Assembly: GCF_002286985.1 (NCBI RefSeq)
Contig: NZ_NSKC01000009.1
Location: 62,001 to 126,000 of the forward strand
Direction: 5' to 3'
Length of the DNA stretch: 64,000 bases
Source: Halorubrum salipaludis
GTDB taxonomy: Archaea; Halobacteriota; Halobacteria; Halobacteriales; Haloferacaceae
Part shown: positions 55,098 through 63,955 of the stretch, one piece after another
Position numbering within the stretch: position 1 is the first letter of the stretch
How the letters are laid out: each line of letters starts with the position of its first letter
Notes under the pieces: model-generated
What the model saw: only the letters and a program-made list of their open reading frames with translations
What the model was told of the DNA's origin: nothing
Database searches by the model: none
Program-made: the position numbers and the translations under genes

Positions 55098-56591
55098 ATG
55101 GCAGGAAACTCCTCGAAACCGACGGTCGGAGCGCTCCCGGACGCGGCGACGGACTCGTCGCTCGTGCCCGCCGCACTCACGTGGCTCGTGTGGTCGCTGT
55201 TCGCCGCGAGCGTCGCGGCCCTCGTCGCGCGAGTCCGACTCGGGTTCGCTCCGGAGCTGCCCGGCGTGTTCGCCGTCGACGGCCTAACCGTCCTGATGTG
55301 GGTCGTCGTCTCCTTCTTCGGGGGGATCGTCCTCAGCTACTCCCGCCGCTACATGGCGGGGAGCGCCCACGAGACGGGGTTCTTCCTCGCCGTGTTCGGG
55401 TTCGCGGCGACCGTGATGACGCTCGTCGCGGCCGACCACCTCGCCCTGTTCGGGCTCCTGTGGCTGACGATGGGGCTCGTCATGGCGAAGCTGATCGGCG
55501 TCGTCGACGGGTGGAAACAGGCGCGGGCGGCCGCGGCGGTCGCCCGGCGGTACTTCCTCGCGAGCGGCGCGCTCCTCGGCGTCGCGCTGGCGGCCCTCTG
55601 GTGGGCGACCGGCGCGACGACGGTCTCGGGGGTCGCCGCGAGCGCCGACGCGCTCGGCGGCCCGGCGTGGCTCGTCGCCGCCGTCGCGCTCGTGCTCGCG
55701 GCGATGATCCAGTCCGCCCTGGTCCCGTTCCACGGCTGGCTGCTCTCCTCGATGACCGCCCCCACGCCGGCGTCCGCGCTGATGCACGCCGGGTTCGTCA
55801 ACGCGGGCGGCGTCCTCCTGCTCCGCTTCGCGCCGGTCGTCACGGTCGACGCCGGCCTCATGCTCGGAATCGTCGCGGTCGGCGCGGCCAGCGCGCTGCT
55901 CGGGAAGCTCCTCAAGACTGTCCGCCCGGACGTCAAAAGCAAGTTGGCCTGCTCGACGGTGGGGCAGATGGGCTTCATGATCATGCAGGCCGGGCTCGGC
56001 TTCTTCGGCGCCGCGATCACCCACCTGATCCTGCACGGGTTCTACAAGGCCTACCACTTCCTCGGCGCGGGCGGCGAGGTCGAGCGGAAGGCTCCCGGAA
56101 AGGCGGCGGGCCACGAGACGACCCCCGTCGGCGTCGCCGTGACGCTGGCGACCGGACTGGCGGGCGGCGCGACCTTCGTCCTGCTGACCGGGAAGGGAAC
56201 GAGCGTCGACGCCGGGCTCCTGCTCGCCCTGTTCGTGACGTTCACGACGCTCCACGCGGCGCGCGGCGCGGTCCGGAACGCGTCGCTCCCGGCGTCGGTC
56301 CGCTACGGAGCGGTCCCCCTCGTGTTCCTCCCGGCCATCGCCGTGTACGCGCTCGTCTACGAGGCGGTCTCGGCGGTCCTGTACGGGCTTCCGGTCGTCA
56401 CGGCCCCGACCGAACTGACCGCGCTCCACGTCCTCGTCGCCGCCGCCTTCCTCGTCGCGTACGCCGCGATCGAGGCGGGCGTCCACGAGCGCAGCCGGCG
56501 GCTCTACGTCGCGCTCCTGAACGGGAGCCAGCCGTCGCCCGACACCCTGCTGACGAACACCGCGGAGTACGACGACGGAGGCGTCCAATGA
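55098..56591 (+). CDS. dabB: DabB-type membrane subunit of an inorganic-carbon uptake system
   Basis: 497 aa, ~13 spans of the proton-conducting NuoL/MrpA family (PF00361). VPFHGWLLSSMTAPTPASAL and MHAGFVNAGGVLLLRFAPVV hold the conserved Lys/His-type channel segment, and STVGQMGFMIMQAGLGFFGA the later one. It overlaps the DabA gene by 4 nt (ATGA). In DAB systems DabB couples cation flow to one-way CO2 hydration by DabA (family knowledge). An in-frame stop six bases upstream confirms the start region. Confidence 0.88.
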   Translation: MAGNSSKPTVGALPDAATDSSLVPAALTWLVWSLFAASVAALVARVRLGFAPELPGVFAVDGLTVLMWVVVSFFGGIVLSYSRRYMAGSAHETGFFLAVFGFAATVMTLVAADHLALFGLLWLTMGLVMAKLIGVVDGWKQARAAAAVARRYFLASGALLGVALAALWWATGATTVSGVAASADALGGPAWLVAAVALVLAAMIQSALVPFHGWLLSSMTAPTPASALMHAGFVNAGGVLLLRFAPVVTVDAGLMLGIVAVGAASALLGKLLKTVRPDVKSKLACSTVGQMGFMIMQAGLGFFGAAITHLILHGFYKAYHFLGAGGEVERKAPGKAAGHETTPVGVAVTLATGLAGGATFVLLTGKGTSVDAGLLLALFVTFTTLHAARGAVRNASLPASVRYGAVPLVFLPAIAVYALVYEAVSAVLYGLPVVTAPTELTALHVLVAAAFLVAYAAIEAGVHERSRRLYVALLNGSQPSPDTLLTNTAEYDDGGVQ

Positions 56592-59053
56592 GCACCCAAC
56601 CCACCATCGAAGACGACATCGAAGACGGTATCGAGGCCGCGGCGAAGACGGTCGGCTCGGTCTGGCCGATCCACTCGTTCGTGACCGCCAACCCACTCTC
56701 GGGGTTCGAGGACGTGCCGTTCGGCGAGGCGGTGACGCAGGCCGCCGACCTCCTCGGCGGGCGCGGCTACCCGAGCCGCGAGACGTTCCGGGCGGCGCTC
56801 GACGACGGGCGGATCGACCGCGAGACGCTCGAAGCGGAGCTCGCCGACCGCGGCTACGAGGCCGACCCGGAGGCGCTGCTCGACCGCCTGGACGGCGCCG
56901 TCGACTCGGAGCCGCCGAACGACGAGTCGGCGGCTGGAGGCGACGGGTCGGCGGCCGCGGACGCCGAGGCCGAGCGGGTCGACCGCGTGCTGACGAAGTG
57001 GCTGTCGGCCTTCCTCGACGAGGGACACGCCAAGTGGTCGATGCCGAACCGCGACGAGGGGTTCTACGCCGCCTTCCGCGGGGTGGCCGCGCACGACAGC
57101 GAGGTCCCCGACGGCGTCGCCGAGTCGCTCCCCGAGACGCCGATCGAGGCCATCGAGGAAGTCCTAGAGCCGTACCCGGAGAGCCAGTGGGTCCCGATCT
57201 TCGAGGAGCAGCTGGCCGCGCTCCCCGGGTGGACCGGCTTCGTCAAGCAGCGCGTCGACGACGAGGGGCCGTGGCAGTCGACCCACCCGATCACGCTGGC
57301 GGACTACCTCGCGGTCCGCCTCGCGCTCCTCGACGGGTTCGACGCCGACATCGAGCCGTCGGTCGGCCCCGGGACCGCAGACCCGGACCCGGCCGACGAG
57401 ATCGCCGAGGCGTTCCTGAGCGCGTGGGAGTCGAGCTACCGGGCCGCGGTCGTCGACCGCGTCGCCGACGAGAGCCGGGAGCTGGCCGAGGGCGATGACT
57501 CCGGTCGCCCCGACGCCCAGCTGGTGTTCTGTATCGACACCCGCTCGGAGGTGATCCGCCGCCACATCGAGGCGGAGGGCGCGTACGAGACCCACGGCTA
57601 CGCCGGCTTCTTCGGCGTCCCGATGGAGTACCGGGGGTACGACGCGGCGATCCCGGTCGACGCCTGCCCGCCCATCGTCGACGCGCAGCACCGCATCAGC
57701 GAAGTCCCGACCGACGGGGAGACGCGTGAGCGTCACGACCGGTGGTCGGGGATCCGCGAGGCCGCGGGCGAGGTCGTCAAAGCGCTGAAGACGAACCCGG
57801 CCAGCGCCTTCGGCTTCGTCGAGAACGCCGGGAGCGGCTACGGGCTGGCCCTCGCGGCCCGCACGCTCGTGCCCAAGCGTGTCCGCGACCTGTTCGGCGC
57901 GGCCGACGACGCCGTGCCGGACGGACACGAGTTCTGCGAGCCGATCGTCCAGCACCAGCACACCCACGCCGACGGGCTTCCGGTGGGGCTGACCCGCGAG
58001 GAGAAGGTCGAGTACGCCGCGACCGCCTTCGAGCTGATGGGCTGGACGGAGTTCGGCCGGCTCGTCGTGTTCACCGGCCACGCGAGCGAGACGGCGAACA
58101 ACCCCTACGACTCCAGCCTCGACTGCGGCGCGTGCGCCGGCAGCCCCGGCGGGCCGAACGCCCGCGTCCTGGCCGAGATCTGCGCCGACCCCGACGTGAA
58201 GGCGGCGCTGCGCGAGCGCGGCTTCGATCTGCCCGACGACACCGTCTTCCTCGCCGGCGAGCACAACACGACGACCGACGAGATCGAGCTGTACGGCGAC
58301 GTGCCCGAGAGCCACGCGGACGACCTCGAACGGCTGCGCGCCGACCTCGCCGCGGCCCGCGACAACGCGACCGCCGAGCGCGTGGGGGGCGACCCGTCGG
58401 AGAGCGTCGACGAGGCCGAGCGCCGCGCGGGCGACTGGGCCGAGACGCGCCCCGAGTGGGGGCTGGCCGGGAACGCCGGCTTCGTCGTCGGCCCCCGCGG
58501 GCTGACGAGCGACCTCGACCTCGACGGCCGCGCCTTCCTCCACTCGTACGACTGGTCGACCGACCCCGACGGCGACGCGCTCGAGGCGATCCTCGCGGGA
58601 CCGATGGTCGTCACGCAGTGGATCAACGCCCAGTACTACTTCTCGACCGTCGACAACGCGGTCTACGGGAGCGGGTCGAAGACGACCCAGAACCCCGTCG
58701 GCAACGTCGGCGTCTACCAGGGGAACGGCGGCGACCTGATGACCGGGCTCCCGCTCCAGTCGCTGATGGCGGCCGACGACGAGCCGTACCACCAGCCGCT
58801 CCGCCTCTCGACGGTGGTCCACGCGCCGGTCGAGCGCGTCACCGACGCCCTGGCCGACCACGAGGAGGTCACGCGGCTGCTGGACAACGACTGGCTCTCG
58901 CTGACGGTCGTCGACCCGACGCAGGACCACCGCGCGTTCGAGTACGAGCGCGACCTGGCGTGGCGGCCCCTCTCCGAGCCGTCCGCGGCCGAACCGGAGC
59001 AGCCGGAGCAACCTACCGCCCCCGAGCCGACGCCAGCGACGGCGGACGACTGA
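56588..59053 (+). CDS. dabA: DabA (DUF2309) zinc subunit of an inorganic-carbon uptake system
   Basis: 821 aa. The beta-carbonic-anhydrase-like active site is predicted from FCIDTRSEVIRRHIE (C315, D317), FTGHASETANNPYDSSL (H498) and the following DCGACAGSPGG (C513). In the Halothiobacillus DabA2 the residues are C351, D353, H524 and C539; the 2- and 15-residue spacings are identical here. It has no membrane spans and should sit on the cytoplasmic side with DabB. N- and C-terminal acidic insertions are haloarchaeal adaptations. This predicts CO2/bicarbonate accumulation. Confidence 0.93.
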   Translation: MSTQPTIEDDIEDGIEAAAKTVGSVWPIHSFVTANPLSGFEDVPFGEAVTQAADLLGGRGYPSRETFRAALDDGRIDRETLEAELADRGYEADPEALLDRLDGAVDSEPPNDESAAGGDGSAAADAEAERVDRVLTKWLSAFLDEGHAKWSMPNRDEGFYAAFRGVAAHDSEVPDGVAESLPETPIEAIEEVLEPYPESQWVPIFEEQLAALPGWTGFVKQRVDDEGPWQSTHPITLADYLAVRLALLDGFDADIEPSVGPGTADPDPADEIAEAFLSAWESSYRAAVVDRVADESRELAEGDDSGRPDAQLVFCIDTRSEVIRRHIEAEGAYETHGYAGFFGVPMEYRGYDAAIPVDACPPIVDAQHRISEVPTDGETRERHDRWSGIREAAGEVVKALKTNPASAFGFVENAGSGYGLALAARTLVPKRVRDLFGAADDAVPDGHEFCEPIVQHQHTHADGLPVGLTREEKVEYAATAFELMGWTEFGRLVVFTGHASETANNPYDSSLDCGACAGSPGGPNARVLAEICADPDVKAALRERGFDLPDDTVFLAGEHNTTTDEIELYGDVPESHADDLERLRADLAAARDNATAERVGGDPSESVDEAERRAGDWAETRPEWGLAGNAGFVVGPRGLTSDLDLDGRAFLHSYDWSTDPDGDALEAILAGPMVVTQWINAQYYFSTVDNAVYGSGSKTTQNPVGNVGVYQGNGGDLMTGLPLQSLMAADDEPYHQPLRLSTVVHAPVERVTDALADHEEVTRLLDNDWLSLTVVDPTQDHRAFEYERDLAWRPLSEPSAAEPEQPEQPTAPEPTPATADD

Positions 59054-59116
59054 CCCGCCCGCTCGGCTCGCTCGCTTTCCGCGTCGCGTGCCACCGGTTC
59101 GCAGTCCGGCGACAGC

Positions 59117-59172
59117 GTTATACCGATGTACATACTTGTACATCACAACGCGAAACACTACATCGGTGTACA
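59117..59172 (+). promoter_or_regulatory. trp promoter with three helically phased TGTACA boxes
   Basis: A TATA-like GTTATA is at 59117-59122. TGTACA occurs at 59127-59132, 59137-59142 and 59167-59172: starts are 10 and 30 bases apart, exactly one and three helical turns. The third ends 2 bases before the trpD ATG. TGTACA is the TRP box bound by TrpY in Methanothermobacter (established knowledge). Boxes immediately downstream of the TATA box, across the predicted start site, would block transcription. No trpY gene is visible in the window. Confidence 0.75.
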
Positions 59173-59174
59173 CA

Positions 59175-60221
59175 ATGAATATCAACGACACGGTCGAGCA
59201 CGTGACGGACGGGGCGGACCTGACGGTCGACGAGGCGCGCGAGGCCGCGCGGCTCGTCTTCGAGGAGGCGACCGAGGCGCAGATCGGGGCGCTGCTCGCC
59301 GCGCTCCGGGCGAAGGGGGAGACGGAGGCGGAGATCGCGGGGTTCGCGCAGGGGATGCGCGACGCCGCGCGCACGATCGACCCCGACCGCGAGCCGCTCG
59401 TCGACACCTGCGGCACCGGCGGCGACGACTACGACACGATCAACGTCTCGACGACGGCCGCGATCGTCGCGGCGGGCGCGGGCGTCCCCATCGCCAAGCA
59501 CGGCAACTACTCGGTGTCCTCCTCCTCGGGGAGCGCCGACGTGCTGGAGGTCGCGGGCGCCGACGTGGAGGCCGAGCCGCCGGCGGTCGAGGAGGCGATC
59601 GAGCGAGACGGGATCGGCTTCATGCTCGCGCCCGTCTTCCACCCAGCGATGAAGGCCGTCATCGGCCCGCGCAAGGAGCTCGGGATGCGGACGATCTTCA
59701 ACGTGCTCGGTCCCCTGACGAACCCCGCCGGCGCCGACGCGCAGGTGCTCGGCGTGTACGACCCGGAGCTGGTCCCCACGATCGCGCGGTCGCTCGCGCA
59801 CATGCCCGTCGAGCGGGCCCTCGTCGTCCACGGCGCGGGGATGGACGAGATCGGGATTCACGACGAGACGGTCGCCGCCGAGGTCGACGGCGACGAGGTG
59901 CGGGAGTTCACGATCGCGCCCGAGGACCTGGGCCTCGACCGCGCCCCGATCGAGGACGTCGCGGGCGGGACGCCCGAGGAGAACGCGGCCGACCTGCGGG
60001 GGATCGTCGACGGCTCCGTGACGGGCCCCAAACGAGACCTCATCCTCGCGAACGCCGGGGCGGCGATCTACGTCGCCGGCGAGGCCGACTCGCTCGAAGC
60101 GGGCGTCGAGCGCGCGGCCGAGGCGATCGACTCCGGCGCGGCGGCGGCGAAGTTCGCCGCGCTGTGCGGGGAAGGGGAGGCGGTAACCTCGACGACCCCC
60201 GCCCCGGAGGACGACGACTGA
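59175..60221 (+). CDS. trpD: Anthranilate phosphoribosyltransferase
   Basis: 348 aa from MNINDTVEHVTDGADLTVDE, just after the TRP-box region. DTCGTGGDDYDTINVSTTAA is the PRPP/anthranilate-binding signature; KHGNYSVSSSSGSADVLEVA and MRTIFNVLGPLTNPAGADAQ are also family-typical. Second step of tryptophan synthesis. First gene of trpDFEG; its TGA shares a base with the trpF ATG. Confidence 0.95.
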   Translation: MNINDTVEHVTDGADLTVDEAREAARLVFEEATEAQIGALLAALRAKGETEAEIAGFAQGMRDAARTIDPDREPLVDTCGTGGDDYDTINVSTTAAIVAAGAGVPIAKHGNYSVSSSSGSADVLEVAGADVEAEPPAVEEAIERDGIGFMLAPVFHPAMKAVIGPRKELGMRTIFNVLGPLTNPAGADAQVLGVYDPELVPTIARSLAHMPVERALVVHGAGMDEIGIHDETVAAEVDGDEVREFTIAPEDLGLDRAPIEDVAGGTPEENAADLRGIVDGSVTGPKRDLILANAGAAIYVAGEADSLEAGVERAAEAIDSGAAAAKFAALCGEGEAVTSTTPAPEDDD

Positions 60222-60865
60222 TGGCCCGGGTGAAGATCTGCGGGCTGACCGACGGCGCCGACCTGCGGGCCGCGGTCGACGCCGGCGCCGATGCGGTGGG
60301 CGTCATCTCCGAGGTGCCGGTGGACTCGCCCCGCGAGGTGGACCCGGCGACGGCGGCGGAGCTGCTCGCCGACGTGCCGCCGTTCGTCACCGCGACGCTC
60401 GTCACGATGCCCGAGTCGGCCGAGCGCGCGGTCGAGCTCCTGCGAATGGTCACGCCGGACGCCGTCCAGCTCCACGGCGAGTGGACGCCGGACGAGATCC
60501 GGTACATCCGCGCGGAGACGGAGCGGAAGGTGCTGCTCGCGGTCGACGCCGACGACCCGGGGCGCGCCGAGGAGTTCGACCGGGTCGCCGACGCGCTCGT
60601 GATCGACTCGACCGACGAGTCCGGCGCGGGCGGGACCGGCGAGACTCACGACTGGGGGCGGGCCGGCGACCTCGCCGACCGGCTCACCTCGCCGGTGGTC
60701 CTCGCCGGCGGACTCACGGCCGACACCGTCGCCGAGGCGGTCCGCGTCGCCGACCCGTTCGCGGTCGACGTGGCATCCGGCGTCGAGCTGTCGGACGGGC
60801 GGAAAGACCACAACGCGGTGGCCCGCTTCGTGGCGAACGCGGGCCGGGAGATGGAGCTGGCATGA
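60221..60865 (+). CDS. trpF: Phosphoribosylanthranilate isomerase
   Basis: 214 aa. MARVKICGLTDGADLRAAVD holds the catalytic Cys in KICG; VQLHGEWTPDEIRYIRAETE and VVLAGGLTADTVAEAVRVAD with VDVASGVELSDGRKD are family-typical. The catalytic Asp is in the LLAVDADDPG region. TIM barrel, third step of tryptophan synthesis. Starts on the last base of trpD and overlaps trpE by 4 nt. Confidence 0.94.
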   Translation: MARVKICGLTDGADLRAAVDAGADAVGVISEVPVDSPREVDPATAAELLADVPPFVTATLVTMPESAERAVELLRMVTPDAVQLHGEWTPDEIRYIRAETERKVLLAVDADDPGRAEEFDRVADALVIDSTDESGAGGTGETHDWGRAGDLADRLTSPVVLAGGLTADTVAEAVRVADPFAVDVASGVELSDGRKDHNAVARFVANAGREMELA

Positions 60866-62568
60866 GCGACCGCGACGCCGCCGGCGACGAGCGGGAGGAG
60901 GGCCCCGCCCTCGACCGCTCGAAGGCCGAGTTCGTCGACCTCGCGGCCGACGCCGAGAGGCCGGTCGTCGTCCGCGCGTCCGCCTCGCTCGACGCCGACG
61001 TGACTCCCCTCGCGGCGTACGCGACGCTGGTCGGCGAGGGCCCGTACGGGTTCCTCTTGGAGTCCGGTGAGAAGGTCGCCTCCAGCGACCCCGACGGGGC
61101 GTTCACCGCCGACGGCGACGCCGACAAACACGCGCGCTACTCGTTCGTCGGCTACGACCCCGAGGCGATCGTCTCGGTCCACCCGGACCGGACCGACGTG
61201 ACCGAGCTGGGGCCGGCGGCGGCGTTCCTCGACGATCCTGACGGCGGCCTCGATCCCGACGCCGGCGACGCGATCGACCGGATCCGGGCCGCCTTCCCGG
61301 ACGTGAGCCTGCGCGGCTTCCCGGACACCGACCGACAGATCCTCTCGGGCGGGTTCGTCGGCTTCCTCGCGTACGAGGCCGTCTACGACCTCTGGCTGGA
61401 GGAGGTCGGCGTCGACCGCCCCGAGACCGAATTCCCGGACGCCGAGTTCGCGCTGACGACCCGCACGGTCGTCTTCGACGACAAGGAGGGGACCGTCGAG
61501 CTCGTCTTCACCCCGGTCGTCGGGGTCAACGACGACCCCGGGGCCGTCTACGACGACCTCGTTGACGAGGCGGAGCGGGTGAGCGCCGAGCTCCGGAGCG
61601 CCGCGCCGCCGGAGCCGGACGGGATCCGCGTGGACGACGAGTCCGCCGACCCCCGGGAAGAGTACGAGGACGCGGTCCGGACGGCCAAACGGCACGTCCT
61701 CGACGGCGACATCTACCAGAGCGTTATCTCGCGGAGCCGCGAGCTCCGCGGCGAGGTCGACTCGCTCGGGCTGTACGCGGCCTTACGCGAGGTGAACCCC
61801 TCGCCGTACATGTACGTCCTGCGCCACGACGACCGCAGCATCGTCGGCGCGAGCCCGGAGACGCTGGTGTCGGTGCGGGGCGACCGGGTGGTGTCGAACC
61901 CGATCGCGGGCACCTGTCCCCGCGGGACGAGCCCGGTCGAGGACCGCCGGCTCGCGGGCGAGATGCTCGCCGATCCGAAGGAGCGCGCCGAGCACACCAT
62001 GCTCGTCGACCTCGCGCGCAACGACGTGCGGCGCGTCTCGGAGCCCGGCTCCGTGCGCGTCGAGGAGTTCATGAACGTGCTAAAGTACAGCCACGTCCAG
62101 CACATCGAGTCGACCGTCACCGGGACGCTTTCGGGCGACGCCGACGCCTTCGACGCGACGCGCGCGACGTTCCCCGCGGGCACGCTCACGGGCGCGCCGA
62201 AGGTGCGCGCGATGGAGATCATCGAGGACTTAGAGACGACGCCGCGGGAGGCGTACGGCGGCGGCGTCGGCTACTACGCGTGGACCGGCGACGCCGACTT
62301 CGCCATCGTGATCCGGACCGCGACGCTCGACGAGTCGCCGCCGGGCGCGAGCGATCCGGACGAGACCGCGGTCACCGTCCGGGCCGGCGCCGGGCTCGTC
62401 GCCGACTCCGACCCGGCCGCCGAGTACGAGGAAACCGAACAGAAGATGGACGGCGTGTTGACCGCGATCGACCGGATCCGGGAGGACGGAGCGGACGAGG
62501 GGACCGACGGCTCCGGCGCCGCCCCCGCGGACGACCCCCTCCCCGCCGGCACGGAGGTCGACGAATGA
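60862..62568 (+). CDS. trpE: Anthranilate synthase component I
   Basis: 568 aa. Core chorismate-binding signature: IYQSVISRSRELRGEVDSL, PSPYMYVLRHDDRSIVGASP, NPIAGTCPRGTSPVEDRRLA, DLARNDVRRVSEPGSVRVEE and TFPAGTLTGAPKVRAMEIIE. An acidic, low-complexity tail of ~30 residues is added. Makes anthranilate from chorismate with TrpG ammonia. Overlaps trpF and trpG by 4 nt on both sides, giving a tight operon. LLES near the N-terminus suggests a Trp feedback site (family pattern). Confidence 0.95.
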   Translation: MSDRDAAGDEREEGPALDRSKAEFVDLAADAERPVVVRASASLDADVTPLAAYATLVGEGPYGFLLESGEKVASSDPDGAFTADGDADKHARYSFVGYDPEAIVSVHPDRTDVTELGPAAAFLDDPDGGLDPDAGDAIDRIRAAFPDVSLRGFPDTDRQILSGGFVGFLAYEAVYDLWLEEVGVDRPETEFPDAEFALTTRTVVFDDKEGTVELVFTPVVGVNDDPGAVYDDLVDEAERVSAELRSAAPPEPDGIRVDDESADPREEYEDAVRTAKRHVLDGDIYQSVISRSRELRGEVDSLGLYAALREVNPSPYMYVLRHDDRSIVGASPETLVSVRGDRVVSNPIAGTCPRGTSPVEDRRLAGEMLADPKERAEHTMLVDLARNDVRRVSEPGSVRVEEFMNVLKYSHVQHIESTVTGTLSGDADAFDATRATFPAGTLTGAPKVRAMEIIEDLETTPREAYGGGVGYYAWTGDADFAIVIRTATLDESPPGASDPDETAVTVRAGAGLVADSDPAAEYEETEQKMDGVLTAIDRIREDGADEGTDGSGAAPADDPLPAGTEVDE

Positions 62569-63164
62569 GGGTCGTCGTCGTCGACAACTTCGACTCGTTC
62601 ACGTACAACCTCGTCGAGTACGTCTCCGATCAGCCGCTCGACGGCGAGGAAGCGCCGATCGACGTGGAGGTGTTCAAGAACACCGCGTCGCTCGCGGCGA
62701 TCCGGGACGCGGACCCGGACGCGGTCCTGATCAGCCCCGGCCCCGGTCACCCCAAGAACGAGCGCGACGTGGGCGTGACGGTGCCGGTGTTGCGCGACCT
62801 CGCTCCCGAGGTGCCGACGCTCGGCGTCTGTCTCGGGCTGGAAGCGGCCGTGTACGAGTACGGCGGGACCGTCGGCCACGCGCCGGAGCCGATCCACGGC
62901 AAGGCGTTCCCCGTCGAGCACGACGGCGAGGGGGTGTTCGCCGGGCTCGATCAGGGGTTCCGCGCCGGGCGCTACCACTCGCTGGCCGCCACCGAGGTCC
63001 CCGATGAGTTCGACGTGACCGCCACCACGGACCACGAGGGCGAGGAGATCGTGATGGGGATCCGCCACCGCGAGCACCCGATCGAGGCGGTGCAGTTCCA
63101 CCCCGAGAGCGTGCTGACCGCGGCGGGCCACGACGTGATCCGGAACTTCCTCGCGTCGGTTTAA
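62565..63164 (+). CDS. trpG: Anthranilate synthase glutamine amidotransferase subunit
   Basis: 199 aa. Class I glutaminase triad: Cys in LGVCLGLEAAVY, His in AVQFHPESVL and Glu two residues on. VVDNFDSFTYNLVEYVSDQP and LISPGPGHPKN are family starts. The usual (C)LG(H/Q) after the Cys is G-L here. Supplies ammonia to TrpE. Overlaps trpE by 4 nt; last gene of trpDFEG. Confidence 0.95.
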   Translation: MRVVVVDNFDSFTYNLVEYVSDQPLDGEEAPIDVEVFKNTASLAAIRDADPDAVLISPGPGHPKNERDVGVTVPVLRDLAPEVPTLGVCLGLEAAVYEYGGTVGHAPEPIHGKAFPVEHDGEGVFAGLDQGFRAGRYHSLAATEVPDEFDVTATTDHEGEEIVMGIRHREHPIEAVQFHPESVLTAAGHDVIRNFLASV

Positions 63165-63192
63165 GGGGGTCGCGACCTCCCTCTTGCCGCCG

Positions 63193-63882
63193 TCATTCGG
63201 CGTCGTCCGGCGTCGCGTCGGCGTCGCCTGGATCCGCGTCGGCGTCGTCCGATTCCCCGCCGCCCTCTTCGTCTTCCACGCCCCGCCCCGCGAGCCCCAC
63301 GAGATGACCGATCTCGGGGAGGATGATCTCGTCGGCGCCGAGCCGGACCGCGTTCTCGGAGCCGGGCAGACAGAAGACGGGGGTGGCGGAGACGACGCCC
63401 GCGGTCGCCCGCGAGCCGATCGTGCGCGTCCCGATCTCCTCGTGAGAGAGCCGACGGAACAGCTCGCCGAAGCCGGGGAGCGTCTTGGAGAACAACCCCT
63501 TCACGGCCTCGGGAGTCACGTCGTCCGGCGTCACTCCCGTTCCGCCGGTGGTCACGACCGCGTCCGTGTCCTTGCGACGTGCGAGCCGGTCGACGGTCCC
63601 CTGCACGCTGTCGTACTCGTCGGGGACCAGCTCGCGGACGGCGACCTCGTGGCCCGCCTCCTCGAACGCCGAGACGAGGTACTCGCCGGACGGGTCGTCG
63701 TCCAGCGACCGCGAGGACGACACCGTCACGACCCCGATCGCGACGGTGTCGGCGTCGTGGTGGTGGTGATCGTGGCCGTCAGTGTGGCCGTGGTCGTGGG
63801 CGTCCTCCTCGCTGTGGCCGTGTGCGTCCTCCTCGCTGTGGCCGTGTGCGTCCTCCTCGCCGTGGTCGTGGGCGTCGCTCAT
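63193..63882 (-). CDS. moaB: MoaB/MogA-type protein with His-rich N-terminus
   Basis: 229 aa. The first ~47 residues are His/Asp/Glu repeats (units like HGHSEEDA) ending DGHDHHHHD, a likely metal-binding tail. The MoCF domain follows: VAIGVVTVSSSRSLDDDPSG, then DAVVTTGGTGVTPDDVTPEA and FCLPGSENAVRLGADEIILP. It adenylates molybdopterin (MogA) or has the related MoaB role. The C-terminal tail is acidic. Convergent with trpG, 28 bases apart. Confidence 0.9.
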   Translation of the reverse strand: MSDAHDHGEEDAHGHSEEDAHGHSEEDAHDHGHTDGHDHHHHDADTVAIGVVTVSSSRSLDDDPSGEYLVSAFEEAGHEVAVRELVPDEYDSVQGTVDRLARRKDTDAVVTTGGTGVTPDDVTPEAVKGLFSKTLPGFGELFRRLSHEEIGTRTIGSRATAGVVSATPVFCLPGSENAVRLGADEIILPEIGHLVGLAGRGVEDEEGGGESDDADADPGDADATPDDAE

Positions 63883-63955
63883 GGCTCCACGTATCCCGTC
63901 GACCGTGAAAACACCTCCCCGACGGTCGCCCGATCCGCGGCCGGCGGACGCTCCC

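Noticed and set aside
55098-56591. Part of a respiratory complex I or Mrp antiporter operon
   Set aside because: Directly coupled to a DabA gene and no other Nuo or Mrp subunits follow.
57164-59416. 750-codon minus-strand frame opposite dabA and trpD
   Set aside because: Arg/Val-rich antisense frame without motifs; dabA and trpD explain the region.
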